From: Arthrobacter sp. Edens01
Lineage (GTDB): Bacteria; Actinomycetota; Actinomycetes; Actinomycetales; Micrococcaceae
Assembly (NCBI RefSeq): GCF_001307035.1
Contig: NZ_LKIU01000003.1
Coordinates: 35,890-99,889, forward strand
Length of the DNA: 64,000 nucleotides
Reading direction: 5' to 3'
Of this stretch, positions 48,167 through 57,885 are shown one piece after another. The position numbers and the translations under genes are program-made. Position 1 is the stretch's first letter. Every line of letters begins with the position of its first letter. The notes below the pieces were generated by a model that was not told where the DNA came from, did not search any database, and was given only the letters and a program-made list of their open reading frames with translations.

Positions 48167-49756
48167 CTAGCCGGCAGCAAAGAAATCGTGCTCCCAGCGG
48201 ACCGAGGCAACAAACGCCTCCTGTGCAGCGTCCCGCGCAGTGCCGCCCACCGCCAGCACGCCTTCGAGGATTCCGATGGCGCGGACGGTAGCTGCCGCAA
48301 ACCCGGGATCCGCATACGTCTGAAGCCATTCCCGGTACGGATGCTGCGCGTGGTTCGGCGACTGCAGCCGGGCTCCCACATCCGCGTAGATCCAGAAGCA
48401 GGGCAGCACGGCGCCTACCAGCCGCGCGTACTCCAGTTCACCGTCCGGCAGTCGGTCCGGTCCCAGCAGATGGTCCAGGTAACCCCGGGTCACCGGTCCC
48501 GGAACCAGGCCTCCGGCGGGATCCGCCGGAACCTGCCGGACACCGGAACCGCTGCCGGAACCGCCGCTGTCCGGTGAGTTGCCGCGGCGCTCAGCATTGG
48601 CAGTGAGCCAGCTGCGGTGCAGGTCCAGTTCAGCTTCCAGGGCGCCGCTGGCGCTTTCTGCCCAGAACAGCTGCTCTTGGAGCGTGGGTGCCAGTTCGCT
48701 GGCGCGGGCCAGTGCGCGGGCATATCCCCTGAGATAGATCGCATCCTGAGCCAGGTACCGCCCGAAGACTGTCTGATCCAGCGTCCCGTCGCCCAGTCCG
48801 CGCACAAAGGCCAGGCCGTCAATGCGCTCCCGCAGGGCGGCGGTCCGGGACCAGAGCGCAGCGGTGAGCTTGCCGGCCGGTGGAACATCGGATCCTGTCG
48901 GCGCAGGCAGCGGTGCGAGTCCCCGCTGCCAGAGTCCGGCAAAGTGGTTCACCGGACCGTGCCCGGTTCCCACCTCCAGCAAATCCGCGGTTTCGAGGGC
49001 TTCCTGCAGCCAGGCTTTCGCGCCCTCCAGCGCGTGTGCCCAGTTCCCGGTCCGGGCGAACAGGGTAGCCAGCGCGGCAGAGAGCGAGCAGCCGGTGCCG
49101 TGGGTGTTCTTGGTGTCTACCCGCACGGAACTGAACTCTGAAATCGTGAATCCGCGCTCGCCGTCGGGCATTACCAGCGCATCCGGTGCCGTGGTTCCAG
49201 CCAGGTGCCCGCCCTTGACCAGCACGGCCGTGTCATAGGTGCCGGCGAGGCGGCGTCCCTGCTCCAACGCCTTCTCCCAGTCCTGAGCCGGTTCTACTTT
49301 CAGCAGGGCAGCCAGCTCCGGCAGGTTGGGCGTCACCAGGTCCACGTGATGCAACAGCGCGCGAAGGGCATCTTCGGCATCGGGGCTGAGCAGGCGGTCA
49401 CCGCTGCTGGCCACCATCACCGGATCCAGCACTACTGCCGGGGGCCGGACGTCCGCCAGCCAGGAACCCACCGTCCGGGCGACCTCGGCGCCGCCGAGCA
49501 TGCCGATTTTCACCGCATCGATAATCACGTCGTCGCTCGCCGCTTCCAGCTGTTCGCGGAGGAAGCCGACCGGCGGGGTGTGCACGGCACGGACCCCGTG
49601 AGTGTTCTGCGCAACCAGTGCCGTGACCACAGCCATGCCGTATCCGCCGTTAGCAGCGATCGACTTCAGATCGGCCTGGATTCCGGCCCCACCCGTGGGA
49701 TCCGTTCCGGCGATGCTCAGGATCCGAGGGACGTCCCGGACGCTCAGCTCTCCCAT
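48167..49756 (-). CDS. thiD-tenA: Bifunctional HMP/HMP-P kinase and TenA-like aminopyrimidine hydrolase fusion
   Basis: The 529-residue fusion has two domains. Residues 10-265 are ThiD (A-G-T-D-P-T-G-G-A-G-I-Q-A-D, I-D-A-V-K-I-G-M-L-G, V-L-D-P-V-M-V and N-T-H-G-T-G-C), which phosphorylates HMP twice. From about 300 to the end is TenA, with the nucleophile in V-L-P-C-F-W-I-Y and G-I-L-E-G, which salvages degraded thiamine. The TenA part carries a roughly 30-residue Gly/Ser-rich insertion (N-S-P-D-S-G-G-S-G-S-G-S-G). The ATG at 49756 overlaps the thiE gene end by 13 bp. Confidence 0.92.
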   Translation of the reverse strand: MGELSVRDVPRILSIAGTDPTGGAGIQADLKSIAANGGYGMAVVTALVAQNTHGVRAVHTPPVGFLREQLEAASDDVIIDAVKIGMLGGAEVARTVGSWLADVRPPAVVLDPVMVASSGDRLLSPDAEDALRALLHHVDLVTPNLPELAALLKVEPAQDWEKALEQGRRLAGTYDTAVLVKGGHLAGTTAPDALVMPDGERGFTISEFSSVRVDTKNTHGTGCSLSAALATLFARTGNWAHALEGAKAWLQEALETADLLEVGTGHGPVNHFAGLWQRGLAPLPAPTGSDVPPAGKLTAALWSRTAALRERIDGLAFVRGLGDGTLDQTVFGRYLAQDAIYLRGYARALARASELAPTLQEQLFWAESASGALEAELDLHRSWLTANAERRGNSPDSGGSGSGSGVRQVPADPAGGLVPGPVTRGYLDHLLGPDRLPDGELEYARLVGAVLPCFWIYADVGARLQSPNHAQHPYREWLQTYADPGFAAATVRAIGILEGVLAVGGTARDAAQEAFVASVRWEHDFFAAG

Positions 49757-50433
49757 GCCGCCACCAGTTCCTCGGCGCTGCGGCGCGGATCGGCAGCGGT
49801 GCAAATAGCGGAAACGACGGCGGCGCCGGACGCTCCGGCGGCCTGCAGGCCCCGAATGTCGGACAGCCCGATCCCGCCGATTGCCACGCACGGGACCGGA
49901 GCCGCAGAAGCAAAGGACCGGAACCCGTCCACGCCCAGCGGGGCAGGATGATCCGGCTTGGTGCTGGTGGGATGGATGACTCCGGCACCGAGATAGTCCA
50001 CCGTTCCCGGTGCCAGGTCCCGCACGGCGTCGAGGTGGGCGGGACTGTTGGCGGTGAGGCCTACGACGGCGCCGGGGCCCACCAGCGAGCGGACGGAGTC
50101 GACGGGCAGGTCGCTTTGGCCAACGTGGACTCCGTGCACCCGGGCGCCGGCTGCCCGGGCGGCGAGGTAAATGTCCACCCGGTCATCGACGAGCACCAGG
50201 GCGCGGTCACCGACGGCGTCGGCGACGGCCAGCACCTGGGCGTAGAACTCCGCGGCGGAGGCGTGCTTTTCCCGGACCTGCACGGTGCGCACCCCTCCGG
50301 CGACGGCGGCGGCGGCAACAGCGGCAACGCCCCGGTCCCCGCACTGCGCCGCATCAGTGACCAGATAGATGCCCGTGTTCCTGGCCAGGGCCCGGGGCCG
50401 CCGGAGCAGTTCGGACTGCACGCCGGCGCTCAT
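49744..50433 (-). CDS. thiE: Thiamine-phosphate synthase
   Basis: The 229-residue enzyme joins HMP-pyrophosphate and thiazole phosphate to thiamine phosphate. TIM-barrel motifs visible are Y-L-V-T-D-A, V-Q-V-R-E-K (pyrophosphate-binding), [28 protein letters not shown] and A-I-G-G-I. It overlaps thiM upstream by 4 bp and thiD-tenA downstream by 13 bp. Confidence 0.94.
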   Translation of the reverse strand: MSAGVQSELLRRPRALARNTGIYLVTDAAQCGDRGVAAVAAAAVAGGVRTVQVREKHASAAEFYAQVLAVADAVGDRALVLVDDRVDIYLAARAAGARVHGVHVGQSDLPVDSVRSLVGPGAVVGLTANSPAHLDAVRDLAPGTVDYLGAGVIHPTSTKPDHPAPLGVDGFRSFASAAPVPCVAIGGIGLSDIRGLQAAGASGAAVVSAICTAADPRRSAEELVAAWES

Positions 50434-51239
50434 GCCGCCACCAGCAGGTTCTCGATGTCTTCGGCGGAGAGTGCCGCCAGGGCGTCCAGGAATGCCGGGG
50501 CAAAAGACCCCGGTCCTGCCGACACGGCTGCAGCCTGCTGCGCGGCGATCGTGTAGGCGGCGGTGGCTGCCGCCGTGGCAGTGAGGTCGCCGCCTTCGTC
50601 CGCGGCGGCGAGGAACGCGGCCGTCACGGCGCCGAGGGCGCAGCCCCCGCCGGTCACCTTGGTCAGCAGCGCGCTGCCATTGCTGATCCGCAGGGTTGAT
50701 TCACCGTCCGTGATGACGTCAGTGGGCCCGGAGACCGCCACGACGCAGCCGTGTTTCGCCGCCAGGAGTTCAGCTGCCGGAAGGGCATCCTCCGGATTGT
50801 CGGTGGCGTCCACGCCCCGTCCGCCCGCGCCCAGTCCGGCCAGGGCCATGACCTCGGAAGCGTTGGCCCGGACCACCGTGGGACGCATCGCCAGCAGCTC
50901 TGCGGCCAGCGCCGTGCGGACCGGGAGGCTGCCGACAGCCACGGGGTCCAGGACCCACGGCGTGCCGGCATCGTTTGCAGCTGTGGCGGCCTCCAGCATG
51001 GCCATGCGCTGCTCGGCATGCGGGGTGCCCAGATTGATCAGCACCCCGGACGCGATGCGGGCAAAAGGTCCGGCTTCACCCGGAATGTCCGTCATGGCCG
51101 GGGCTGCCCCCAGGGCCAGCAGCACGTTGGCGGTGAAGTTGGTGACCACTGTGTTGGTCAGGCACTGCACCAGCGGCGGCTCGCTGCGGACGCGGGAAAG
51201 GTGGGTGGATACAGAAAATGGTGTCAGGCCAATAGTCAT
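50430..51239 (-). CDS. thiM: Hydroxyethylthiazole kinase
   Basis: The 269-residue ribokinase-like kinase phosphorylates the thiazole alcohol (salvage). It has [25 protein letters not shown], and the active-site cysteine block [13 protein letters not shown] at 51239 has AAGGG nine bases upstream, within the 3' end of the TPP riboswitch; a nearer ATG (51248) abuts the SD and is unlikely. First gene of the thi operon. Confidence 0.94.
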   Translation of the reverse strand: MTIGLTPFSVSTHLSRVRSEPPLVQCLTNTVVTNFTANVLLALGAAPAMTDIPGEAGPFARIASGVLINLGTPHAEQRMAMLEAATAANDAGTPWVLDPVAVGSLPVRTALAAELLAMRPTVVRANASEVMALAGLGAGGRGVDATDNPEDALPAAELLAAKHGCVVAVSGPTDVITDGESTLRISNGSALLTKVTGGGCALGAVTAAFLAAADEGGDLTATAAATAAYTIAAQQAAAVSAGPGSFAPAFLDALAALSAEDIENLLVAA

Positions 51240-51243
51240 CGGC

Positions 51244-51317
51244 GACATCCCTTCGCTAGTTCTAACTAGATCAGGTTCGACGGGTCTCATCTCAGCCTTG
51301 CGGCACCCCGTGTCACT
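51244..51317 (-). ncRNA. TPP riboswitch (THI element) controlling thiM-thiE-thiD/tenA
   Basis: On the minus strand the conserved blocks appear in order: ACACGGGGTGCC, GGCTGAGATGAGACCCG, GAACCTGATCTAGTTAGAAC and TAGCGAAGGGATGTC. They form the pyrimidine-sensing and pyrophosphate-sensing arms. The final AAGGG is also the thiM ribosome-binding site, so TPP binding should hide it and block translation. Confidence 0.95.
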
Positions 51318-51320
51318 ACA

Positions 51321-51340
51321 GCTGACTCTACGAAGTCAGC
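51321..51340 (-). terminator. Short hairpin between marR and the thi riboswitch
   Basis: GCTGACT (51321-51327) and AGTCAGC (51334-51340) pair around a six-base loop, downstream of the marR stop. It has no T run and may be a weak terminator or a promoter-region element. Confidence 0.35.
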
Positions 51341-51364
51341 GGGCAAATGGCCAGCCGGGACGGA

Positions 51365-51847
51365 CTAGGCGTCGTCCATGGCCGCGCAGGGATTTAGGCC
51401 CGACGCCGGCTGGTGGGCCTGGCTGGCCAGCCGGTGCAGAAGGACGCGGAGCAGCTCCGATTCGGAGGGCTCAAGCCCGGCGAGGAAGTCCGCCTCGGCA
51501 GCGGCAACCCGTTCCTCGCAGGACGCCAGGCGTGCGCGGCCGGCCTTGGTAGCGACCACTTTGCGGGCCCGGCGGTCCGCAGGATCGGGGATGCGTTCTA
51601 CGTCCCCGGCTTCCGCGAGTGCGTCGATCAAGTAGGTCAGCACAGTACGGTCGATGCCAAGATGGGCGCCCAGGGCCTGCTGGTTCGGGGGATCGAGGCG
51701 CACGACTGTAGAGAGTACCTGGAAGCCGCGCAGTCCACCTGCCGCACCTTCCAGGGCTGCTTCTACACGGGACTGGTAACAGCCGGCCAGTATGGAGAGA
51801 TCCCAGCCCAGGGCGCCGGGGGTAATCGTCGTACTGCCTATAGTCAT
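51365..51847 (-). CDS. MarR-family transcriptional regulator
   Basis: The 160-residue protein has a MarR winged helix: N-Q-Q-A-L-G-A-H-L-G-I-D-R-T-V-L-T-Y-L-I-D-A-L, followed by the wing R-I-P-D-P-A-D-R-R-A-R-K-V-V. Long N- and C-terminal helices would form the dimer. ATG 51847 is chosen because TACCAT ends seven bases upstream; in-frame ATGs at 51880 and 51898 have poor ribosome-binding sites. It follows kdpE on the same strand but with its own likely start. Targets are unknown. Confidence 0.85.
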   Translation of the reverse strand: MTIGSTTITPGALGWDLSILAGCYQSRVEAALEGAAGGLRGFQVLSTVVRLDPPNQQALGAHLGIDRTVLTYLIDALAEAGDVERIPDPADRRARKVVATKAGRARLASCEERVAAAEADFLAGLEPSESELLRVLLHRLASQAHQPASGLNPCAAMDDA

Positions 51848-51925
51848 GGGTTTGATGGTAACCCCGTCATGTGGCGGCATAGATATTCTCGGGAGCATAT
51901 GTTCTGCGTGTGCACCTAACCCGCT

Positions 51926-52600
51926 TCAGTGCTGGAACCGGTAGCCCATGCCGTGCTCAGTCAGGAAATGAACGGGATGCGCAGGGTCCGGCTCAAGCTT
52001 GCGGCGCAGCTGTGCCATGTATAGACGGAGATACCCGGCGTCGGTTGTCTTCGGTCCCCAGATCTCGGTGAGCAGCTGCGCCTGCGTGACGAGGCGGCCG
52101 GGCTGCCGCAGCAGGGCAGCGAGCAGATGCCATTCGGTTGGCGTAAGCCGGACCACGCCGCCGTCGCCGATCCGCGAGACACGGCGGGCTGCCAGATCTA
52201 CGCGGACGTTTCCGAAACTGACAGCGGGGCTCTCCTGAGCCGGACCCGTCCTGCGTTTGAGGGCACGGATACGAGCCAGAAGCTCTTCGGCGGAGAAGGG
52301 TTTGGTGACGTAGTCATCCGCGCCCAGGTCCAGTGCCCGTACCTTCTCCGCAGAATCTGAGCGCCCGGAAATCACCAGGATTGGCATGGTGCTCCAGCCG
52401 CGTACAGCTTCGATCACTTCCATGCCGCTAAGCCCAGGCATTCCAAGATCCAGGACCAGGAGGTCGGGATGCGAGTCCACGGCCCGCCGCACTGCTGCTT
52501 CGCCGTCCTGGGCCACCGCCACCTCGTAGCCGTACACAGCCAGGGTGATCTTCAGGGCACGAAGGATCTGGACGTCGTCGTCGGCGAGCAGGATCCTCAC
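51926..52600 (-). CDS. kdpE: Response regulator KdpE
   Basis: The 224-residue regulator has a receiver domain (A-D-D-D acidic pocket, phospho-Asp in L-V-L-D-L-G-M-P, Lys in V-T-K-P-F) and a PhoB-type winged helix (L-T-P-T-E-W-H-L-L, L-R-L-Y-M-A-Q-L-R-R-K-L and G-M-G-Y-R-F). It overlaps kdpD by 4 bp. It should activate kdpFABC when potassium is scarce. Confidence 0.95.
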   Translation of the reverse strand: MRILLADDDVQILRALKITLAVYGYEVAVAQDGEAAVRRAVDSHPDLLVLDLGMPGLSGMEVIEAVRGWSTMPILVISGRSDSAEKVRALDLGADDYVTKPFSAEELLARIRALKRRTGPAQESPAVSFGNVRVDLAARRVSRIGDGGVVRLTPTEWHLLAALLRQPGRLVTQAQLLTEIWGPKTTDAGYLRLYMAQLRRKLEPDPAHPVHFLTEHGMGYRFQH

Positions 52601-55101
52601 AGTGCCGCCGCTGATTCAGTGCGCCCGAAGGCGACAGCGGCGGGCAGGCTGAGCACCATGGTCAGTCCTCCGCCGGGTGTCTTCTCGATCTCCACAGTCC
52701 CGCCCATTCCTTCCATGAATCCCTTCGCGACGGCCAGCCCCAGCCCCAGCCCGGTTTCGTTATCCGTGTCTCCCAGCCGCTGGAAGGGTACGAACATATC
52801 TTCGCCGCGTTCCGGGGAGATTCCCGGTCCGCAGTCTATGACCCGTAGTTCAACTCTCCCGCCGAACTCGCTGGCGGTGAGCAGCACCTTGGCATCCGGC
52901 GGGGAGAAGCGGACGGCGTTTGCCAGGACGTTCACCAGCACCCGCTGAAGCAGGACCGCATCCCCGAGCACGGGAGGCAGGCCTGGTGCCAGGTCCAGCT
53001 CAACCTCGCCTGGCCCGAGCCGCAGTTCCTCAAGCGCGGGCAGCACGGCGTCCGCTGTCTCCAGCGGTGCGAGCGAGACGGCCAGCGCTCCGGCCTGCAG
53101 CCGACTGACGTCCAGGAGGCTCGTCACCAGTTCAGAGAGGCCGTTCAGCGACTCCTCCGCAGTGGCGAGCAGTTCCTGGCGGTCCTGTTCGCTCCAGTCC
53201 ACGTCATCAGCGCGCAGGCCGGTCACAGCCGCAGTGGCCGCAGTCAGCGGACGGCGCAGGTCATGCCCCACGGCCGCCAGCAGGGCTGTACGGACCCGGT
53301 CGGCGGCAGCCAGGGGTCCGATGCCTTCGGCTTTGGCGGACAGGGTCCGGTGATCCAGGGCGGCTGCCAGCTGAGCGGCAGTAACCTCGAGCAGGCGAAG
53401 GTCAGCCGGCTCGGGACTGCGGCCGTAGAGTTCCAGGACCGCTTCGCCCACCTCAAGCCGGTGTTCCGGCAATCCGGGCGGAATGCTGCCGGACACGGCG
53501 AGGTCGGCATCAGCGGTCCGCAACCGGGCGGCGTCGAGGTTGAAGGCCTCCCGCACCCGGCCCACCAGCGCTTCCACCGCGTCCTCACCGCGCAGGACGT
53601 TGCCTGCGACGGCAGCCAGGAGGTCGGATTCAGATGCCGCCCGGCGGGCAGAACGGGAACGCCGTGCCGCACGGTCCACCACGAAACTGACCAGCATCGC
53701 GTTGGCGGCATAAAGCACCAGCGCAAACAGGTGCAGCGGCTCGGCAACCGTCACTGTATGGAGCGGCTGGATGAAGAAGTAGTCCAGGGTCACCCCGGAA
53801 AGCAGTGCAGCGAACAGTGCCGGCCAGATGCCTCCTGCCAGCGCCACGAGGATCACCAGCAGCTGGTAGGCCAGCACATCGCTGGTAATAGATTCCGGGG
53901 TGCTGATGCCAACCAGCAGCCAGGTGAGCAGCGGCCCGCCAGCCAGTGCCAGGCCAAAGCCGGCCAGCCGCCGTCGGGGGCTGAGGGCACCGCCCAGGCG
54001 TGGAAGCCCCCGGTGGCTTGCTGCGGCGCCGTGATTAACGATGTGCACGTCAATGTCCCCCGAGAGCCGGATGACGGTGGCGCCGATGCCTGGTCCGCCG
54101 AACAGCGCCTTCAGCCTGGGGCGGCGGCTGACGCCGATGACCAGCTGAGTCGCGTTGGCGGACCGGGCGAATTCAACCAGGGATCCGGGGATGTCTGAAC
54201 CAACTACCTGATGGAAGGTGCCGCCGAGCTTCTCCACCAGCGCCCGCTGCACGGCCAGTTCACCGGGATGGCTTTCCCGCAGCCCGTCCGGGTTGGTTAC
54301 GTGCACCGCCAGCAGCTCTCCGCCCGCGGACCGTGCAGCAATCCGTGCGCCGCGCCGGAGCAGGGTCTGTCCCTCCGGGCCGCCGGTGAGCGCAACCACC
54401 ACGCGCTCGCGGGCCTCCCATTTGCTGCGGATGCCCTTTTCATTCCGATACCGGTTCAGCGCGCTGTCCACTTCATCGGCCAGCCAGAGCAGGGCCAGTT
54501 CACGAAGGGCGGTGAGGTTGCCGACGCGGAAGTAGTTCGACAGCGCAGCGTCAATCCGGGCAGCCGGGTAGATGATTCCCTCTGACAGCCGGGCGCGCAG
54601 CAGTTCCGGGGCAATGTCCACGAGTTCAATCTGGCCGGCTGCACGGAGAACATCATCCGGAACCGTTTCGCGCTGCACGGTCCCGGTAATGCCTTCCACC
54701 ACGTCGTTGAGCGAATCGATGTGCTGGATGTTCACCGTGGACAGGACATTGATACCTGCGGCCAGAAGTGCTTCCACGTCCTGCCAGCGCTTGGAATGAG
54801 CCAGCCCGGGTGCGTTGGTATGGGCCAGCTCGTCCACCAGGGCGTAGTCCGGGCACCGGGCCAGCACGGCGTCCAGGTCCAGCTCCTCCAGCTCGAGTCC
54901 ACGGTGTTCCAGCGTCACCCGCGGCACCTCTTCCAGACCGCGGGCGGCTGCGGCGGTGGCCTCCCGGCCGTGCGTTTCCACCAGCGCCACCACCACGTCC
55001 CGCCCTTCGCTTCGCAGGCGGTGGCCTTCCTCCAGCATTGTGCAGGTCTTCCCGACCCCCGGGGCCGCGCCCAGGAAGACCCGGAGCTCTCCTCGTTTCA
55101 T
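52597..55101 (-). CDS. kdpD: Sensor histidine kinase KdpD
   Basis: The 834-residue kinase has the KdpD N-terminal domain with Walker A G-A-A-P-G-V-G-K-T (residues 11-19) and V-D-E-L-A-H-T-N-A-P-G. A USP-like domain follows (about 225-350), four closely packed membrane segments (about 380-490), a GAF region, the H-box A-A-V-G-H-D-L-R-R-P-L-T, and an ATPase domain with N-A-V-R-F-S-P, D-C-G-P-G-I and G-L-G-L-G-L. It senses potassium or turgor and phosphorylates KdpE. Confidence 0.96.
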   Translation of the reverse strand: MKRGELRVFLGAAPGVGKTCTMLEEGHRLRSEGRDVVVALVETHGREATAAAARGLEEVPRVTLEHRGLELEELDLDAVLARCPDYALVDELAHTNAPGLAHSKRWQDVEALLAAGINVLSTVNIQHIDSLNDVVEGITGTVQRETVPDDVLRAAGQIELVDIAPELLRARLSEGIIYPAARIDAALSNYFRVGNLTALRELALLWLADEVDSALNRYRNEKGIRSKWEARERVVVALTGGPEGQTLLRRGARIAARSAGGELLAVHVTNPDGLRESHPGELAVQRALVEKLGGTFHQVVGSDIPGSLVEFARSANATQLVIGVSRRPRLKALFGGPGIGATVIRLSGDIDVHIVNHGAAASHRGLPRLGGALSPRRRLAGFGLALAGGPLLTWLLVGISTPESITSDVLAYQLLVILVALAGGIWPALFAALLSGVTLDYFFIQPLHTVTVAEPLHLFALVLYAANAMLVSFVVDRAARRSRSARRAASESDLLAAVAGNVLRGEDAVEALVGRVREAFNLDAARLRTADADLAVSGSIPPGLPEHRLEVGEAVLELYGRSPEPADLRLLEVTAAQLAAALDHRTLSAKAEGIGPLAAADRVRTALLAAVGHDLRRPLTAATAAVTGLRADDVDWSEQDRQELLATAEESLNGLSELVTSLLDVSRLQAGALAVSLAPLETADAVLPALEELRLGPGEVELDLAPGLPPVLGDAVLLQRVLVNVLANAVRFSPPDAKVLLTASEFGGRVELRVIDCGPGISPERGEDMFVPFQRLGDTDNETGLGLGLAVAKGFMEGMGGTVEIEKTPGGGLTMVLSLPAAVAFGRTESAAAL

Positions 55102-55104
55102 TGC

Positions 55105-55701
55105 CTAAGTGTCCAGCTCCAGCAGCGCGATGTTCAGTTCCAACACGTTTACGGTTGGCTCGCCCAGGATTCCTGCCGTGCGGCCGGCTACCGCATCGTC
55201 CACCAGTGCACGCACGTCCGGTTCGGGCAGCCCCCGCGCCTCCGCCACGCGCGGCACCTGGAGGTAGGCGTACTCCGGGCTGATGTGCGGGTCCAGGCCC
55301 GAGGCGGAGGCTGTAAGCGCATCAGCGGGAACGTCTTCGGCGGGGACTGATTCAAGGGCAGCAACGGCCTGGCGGCGCTCCTCGATTTGGGCTGCCAGTT
55401 CCGGGCTGGAAGGCCCCAGGTTGCTGCCCCCGGAGGCAGCGCCGTCGTAAGTTCCCGGCCGGGACTGGAACCACTCCGGCAGGGCAGCGCCCGCACCGTC
55501 AGTGAAGGACTGGCCGAGCAGGGCTGAGCCGGCCGCGGCGCCGTCGACGGTCACCGGGGAGCCGTTGGCGCGGTGGGGGAGAGCGGCCTGGGCCGCGGCA
55601 GTGGCGAGCGCCGGGTAGCCGATGCCAAGGAGCAGGGTGAAGACCGCCAGGGCTTTGGCGGCTACGGCGAGCTGCCGGGCCGTGGAACGAAGCGTGGTCA
55701 T
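55105..55701 (-). CDS. kdpC: Potassium-transporting ATPase subunit KdpC
   Basis: The 198-residue single-pass subunit starts with a membrane segment and has G-Y-P-A-L-A-T, S-V-like G-Q-S-F-T-D, F-Q-S-R-P, S-G-G-S-N-L-G-P-S-S-P and T-A-S-A-S-G-L-D-P-H-I-S-P-E-Y-A, all hallmarks of KdpC. It stabilises the KdpAB complex and raises ATP affinity. 16 bp after kdpB, 3 bp before kdpD. Confidence 0.95.
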   Translation of the reverse strand: MTTLRSTARQLAVAAKALAVFTLLLGIGYPALATAAAQAALPHRANGSPVTVDGAAAGSALLGQSFTDGAGAALPEWFQSRPGTYDGAASGGSNLGPSSPELAAQIEERRQAVAALESVPAEDVPADALTASASGLDPHISPEYAYLQVPRVAEARGLPEPDVRALVDDAVAGRTAGILGEPTVNVLELNIALLELDT

Positions 55702-55717
55702 GTTCAGTCCTTTGGTT

Positions 55718-57883
55718 CTAGAAGCCGGGAAGCAGGGAGACGGCGAGGTCGATCAGTTTGATGCCCAGGAACGGGGCCACCACGCCGCCCACGCCGAAGA
55801 CCAGCAGGTTGCGGTTGAGGACGGCGGCGGCACCGGTGGCCCGGTACTTTACTCCGCGCAGGGCGAGCGGGATCAGCGCCAGGATGACGACGGCGTTGAA
55901 GACGAGTGCGGACAGAATCGCGGAGGCAGGCGAATGAAGGTTCATGACGTTCAGGACCTCCAGCCCCGGGAACAGGCCCACGAACATTGCCGGAATGATC
56001 GCGAAGTACTTGGCGACGTCGTTGGCGATCGAGAACGTGGTCAGGGCACCGCGGGTGATGAGCAGCTGCTTGCCGATCCGGACGATATCGATCAGCTTGG
56101 TGGGGTCCGAATCCAGGTCCACCATGTTTCCGGCTTCCTTCGCCGCGGAGGTTCCCGTGTTCATTGCGACACCGACGTCCGCCTGGGCCAGGGCCGGGGC
56201 GTCATTGGTGCCGTCCCCGGTCATCGCTACCAGCCGTCCGCCATCCTGCTCACGGCGAATCAGGGCGATCTTGTCTTCCGGAGTGGCTTCAGCAAGATAA
56301 TCATCAACCCCGGCTTCCGCAGCGATCGCCTTGGCAGTGCGCGGGTTGTCTCCGGTGACCATCACCGTGCGGATGCCCATCCGGCGCAGTTCGGCGAAGC
56401 GCTCCTTCAGGCCCTGTTTCACCACGTCCTTCAGGTAGACGACGCCGAGAATCCGGGACACGCCTGCGGTGTCCCGTTCCGCGACCACCAGCGGGGTGCC
56501 GCCGGCAGCGGAAACCGTGTCTACCCGGTAGGTGAGGTCGGCCAGGACGGAGACCTCAACTCCGTCGCTTTCCGCGGCCCAGTCGATGACCGCCGAGCCG
56601 GCGCCTTTGCGGATGCTGGACCCGTCCGCGAAGTCCAGTCCGCTCATGCGGGTCTGCGCAGTGAACGGAATACCTTCGGCGTCCGCAGGAGCCGTGGCAA
56701 CGACTCCGCGGGAGGCCGCCAGATCAACAATGGAGCGGCCTTCCGGCGTGGGGTCGAGCGCCGAAGACAATGCTGCGGTGCGGATAAGTTCCTCCGCGTC
56801 CGCTCCGGCCACGGGGATGAACTCGGCCGCCTGCCGGTTCCCGTAGGTGATGGTGCCGGTCTTATCGAGCAGCAGGGTGGTCACGTCGCCCGCGGCTTCG
56901 ACGGCGCGGCCGGACATGGCCAGCACGTTGTGCTGCACCAGGCGGTCCATTCCCGCGATGCCGATGGCAGAGAGCAGGGCGCCGATCGTCGTTGGAATCA
57001 GGCAGACCAGCAAGGCGGTCAGAACCGGAATGCTGATGGTGGCGCCGGCGTATGAGGCCATCGGGTTTAGCGTCAGCACCACCAGCAGGAAGACCAGGGT
57101 GAGGGTGGAGAGCAGGATGTCCAGGGCCACCTCGTTGGGCGTTTTCCGCCGCTTGGCGCCTTCCACCAGTCCGATCATCCGGTCCACGAACGTTTCTCCC
57201 GGACGGCTGGTGATGCGGACAATGATCCGGTCCGAGAGCACGCGGGTGCCTCCAGTGACTGCCGACCGGTCGCCGCCGGATTCGCGCACTACCGGGGCGG
57301 ATTCTCCGGTGATCGCGGACTCATCCACGGCAGCAATGCCGTGGATGATGTCCCCGTCGCCGGGGATCACTTCCCCCGCGCTTACAATCACGACGTCGTC
57401 CAGCCGCAGGTCGGCTGAGGCAACGTCCTCCACGGGGCCGAGCGCGGCGGGATCGGACTGAGGATCATAACCGCGGATTCGTCTGGCGGCAGTGGTGCTG
57501 CGGGTGGCCCTCAGGGCAGCTGCCTGTGCCTTGCCGCGGCCTTCAGCAACTGCCTCGGCGAGGTTGGCGAAGAGGACGGTCAGCCAAAGCCAGAGGGCGA
57601 CCAGCCAGGTGAACCCCTCCGGCACGGATGACCCGCCGGAGCTGGGGGAGACGCCGGTAAAGGACTCCGACACCGCCACGGTGGTGATGAGGACCGCTCC
57701 GGCCTCCACGATGAACATGACCGGGGTGCGCCACATGCGGCGCGGGTCGAGTTTGCGCAGGGCCAGCGGGAAGGCCGCGGCGGCCTGGCGCCAGGAGAAG
57801 CCTGCTGCGGCTGCCGGCCGCGGGGCAATGGGCGCCTTTGCGCTCCCGGGTTGGGGGCGGCGGTGTTTGGTGATGATGGACAT
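55718..57883 (-). CDS. kdpB: Potassium-transporting P-type ATPase KdpB
   Basis: The 721-residue catalytic subunit has T-G-E-S-A-P-V in the actuator domain, the phosphorylation motif D-K-T-G-T-I-T, and [10 protein letters not shown] in the hinge region. The P-type ion pathway I-P-T-T-I-G is also present. It hydrolyses ATP to drive K+ through KdpA. ATG at 57883 is used because the protein begins M-S-I-I-T-K-H there; a long in-frame extension overlaps kdpA. Confidence 0.96.
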   Translation of the reverse strand: MSIITKHRRPQPGSAKAPIAPRPAAAAGFSWRQAAAAFPLALRKLDPRRMWRTPVMFIVEAGAVLITTVAVSESFTGVSPSSGGSSVPEGFTWLVALWLWLTVLFANLAEAVAEGRGKAQAAALRATRSTTAARRIRGYDPQSDPAALGPVEDVASADLRLDDVVIVSAGEVIPGDGDIIHGIAAVDESAITGESAPVVRESGGDRSAVTGGTRVLSDRIIVRITSRPGETFVDRMIGLVEGAKRRKTPNEVALDILLSTLTLVFLLVVLTLNPMASYAGATISIPVLTALLVCLIPTTIGALLSAIGIAGMDRLVQHNVLAMSGRAVEAAGDVTTLLLDKTGTITYGNRQAAEFIPVAGADAEELIRTAALSSALDPTPEGRSIVDLAASRGVVATAPADAEGIPFTAQTRMSGLDFADGSSIRKGAGSAVIDWAAESDGVEVSVLADLTYRVDTVSAAGGTPLVVAERDTAGVSRILGVVYLKDVVKQGLKERFAELRRMGIRTVMVTGDNPRTAKAIAAEAGVDDYLAEATPEDKIALIRREQDGGRLVAMTGDGTNDAPALAQADVGVAMNTGTSAAKEAGNMVDLDSDPTKLIDIVRIGKQLLITRGALTTFSIANDVAKYFAIIPAMFVGLFPGLEVLNVMNLHSPASAILSALVFNAVVILALIPLALRGVKYRATGAAAVLNRNLLVFGVGGVVAPFLGIKLIDLAVSLLPGF

Positions 57884-57885
57884 GG

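Noticed and set aside
55622..57055. 477-residue open frame on the plus strand opposite kdpB
   Set aside because: Antisense to kdpB, which has all P-type ATPase motifs.
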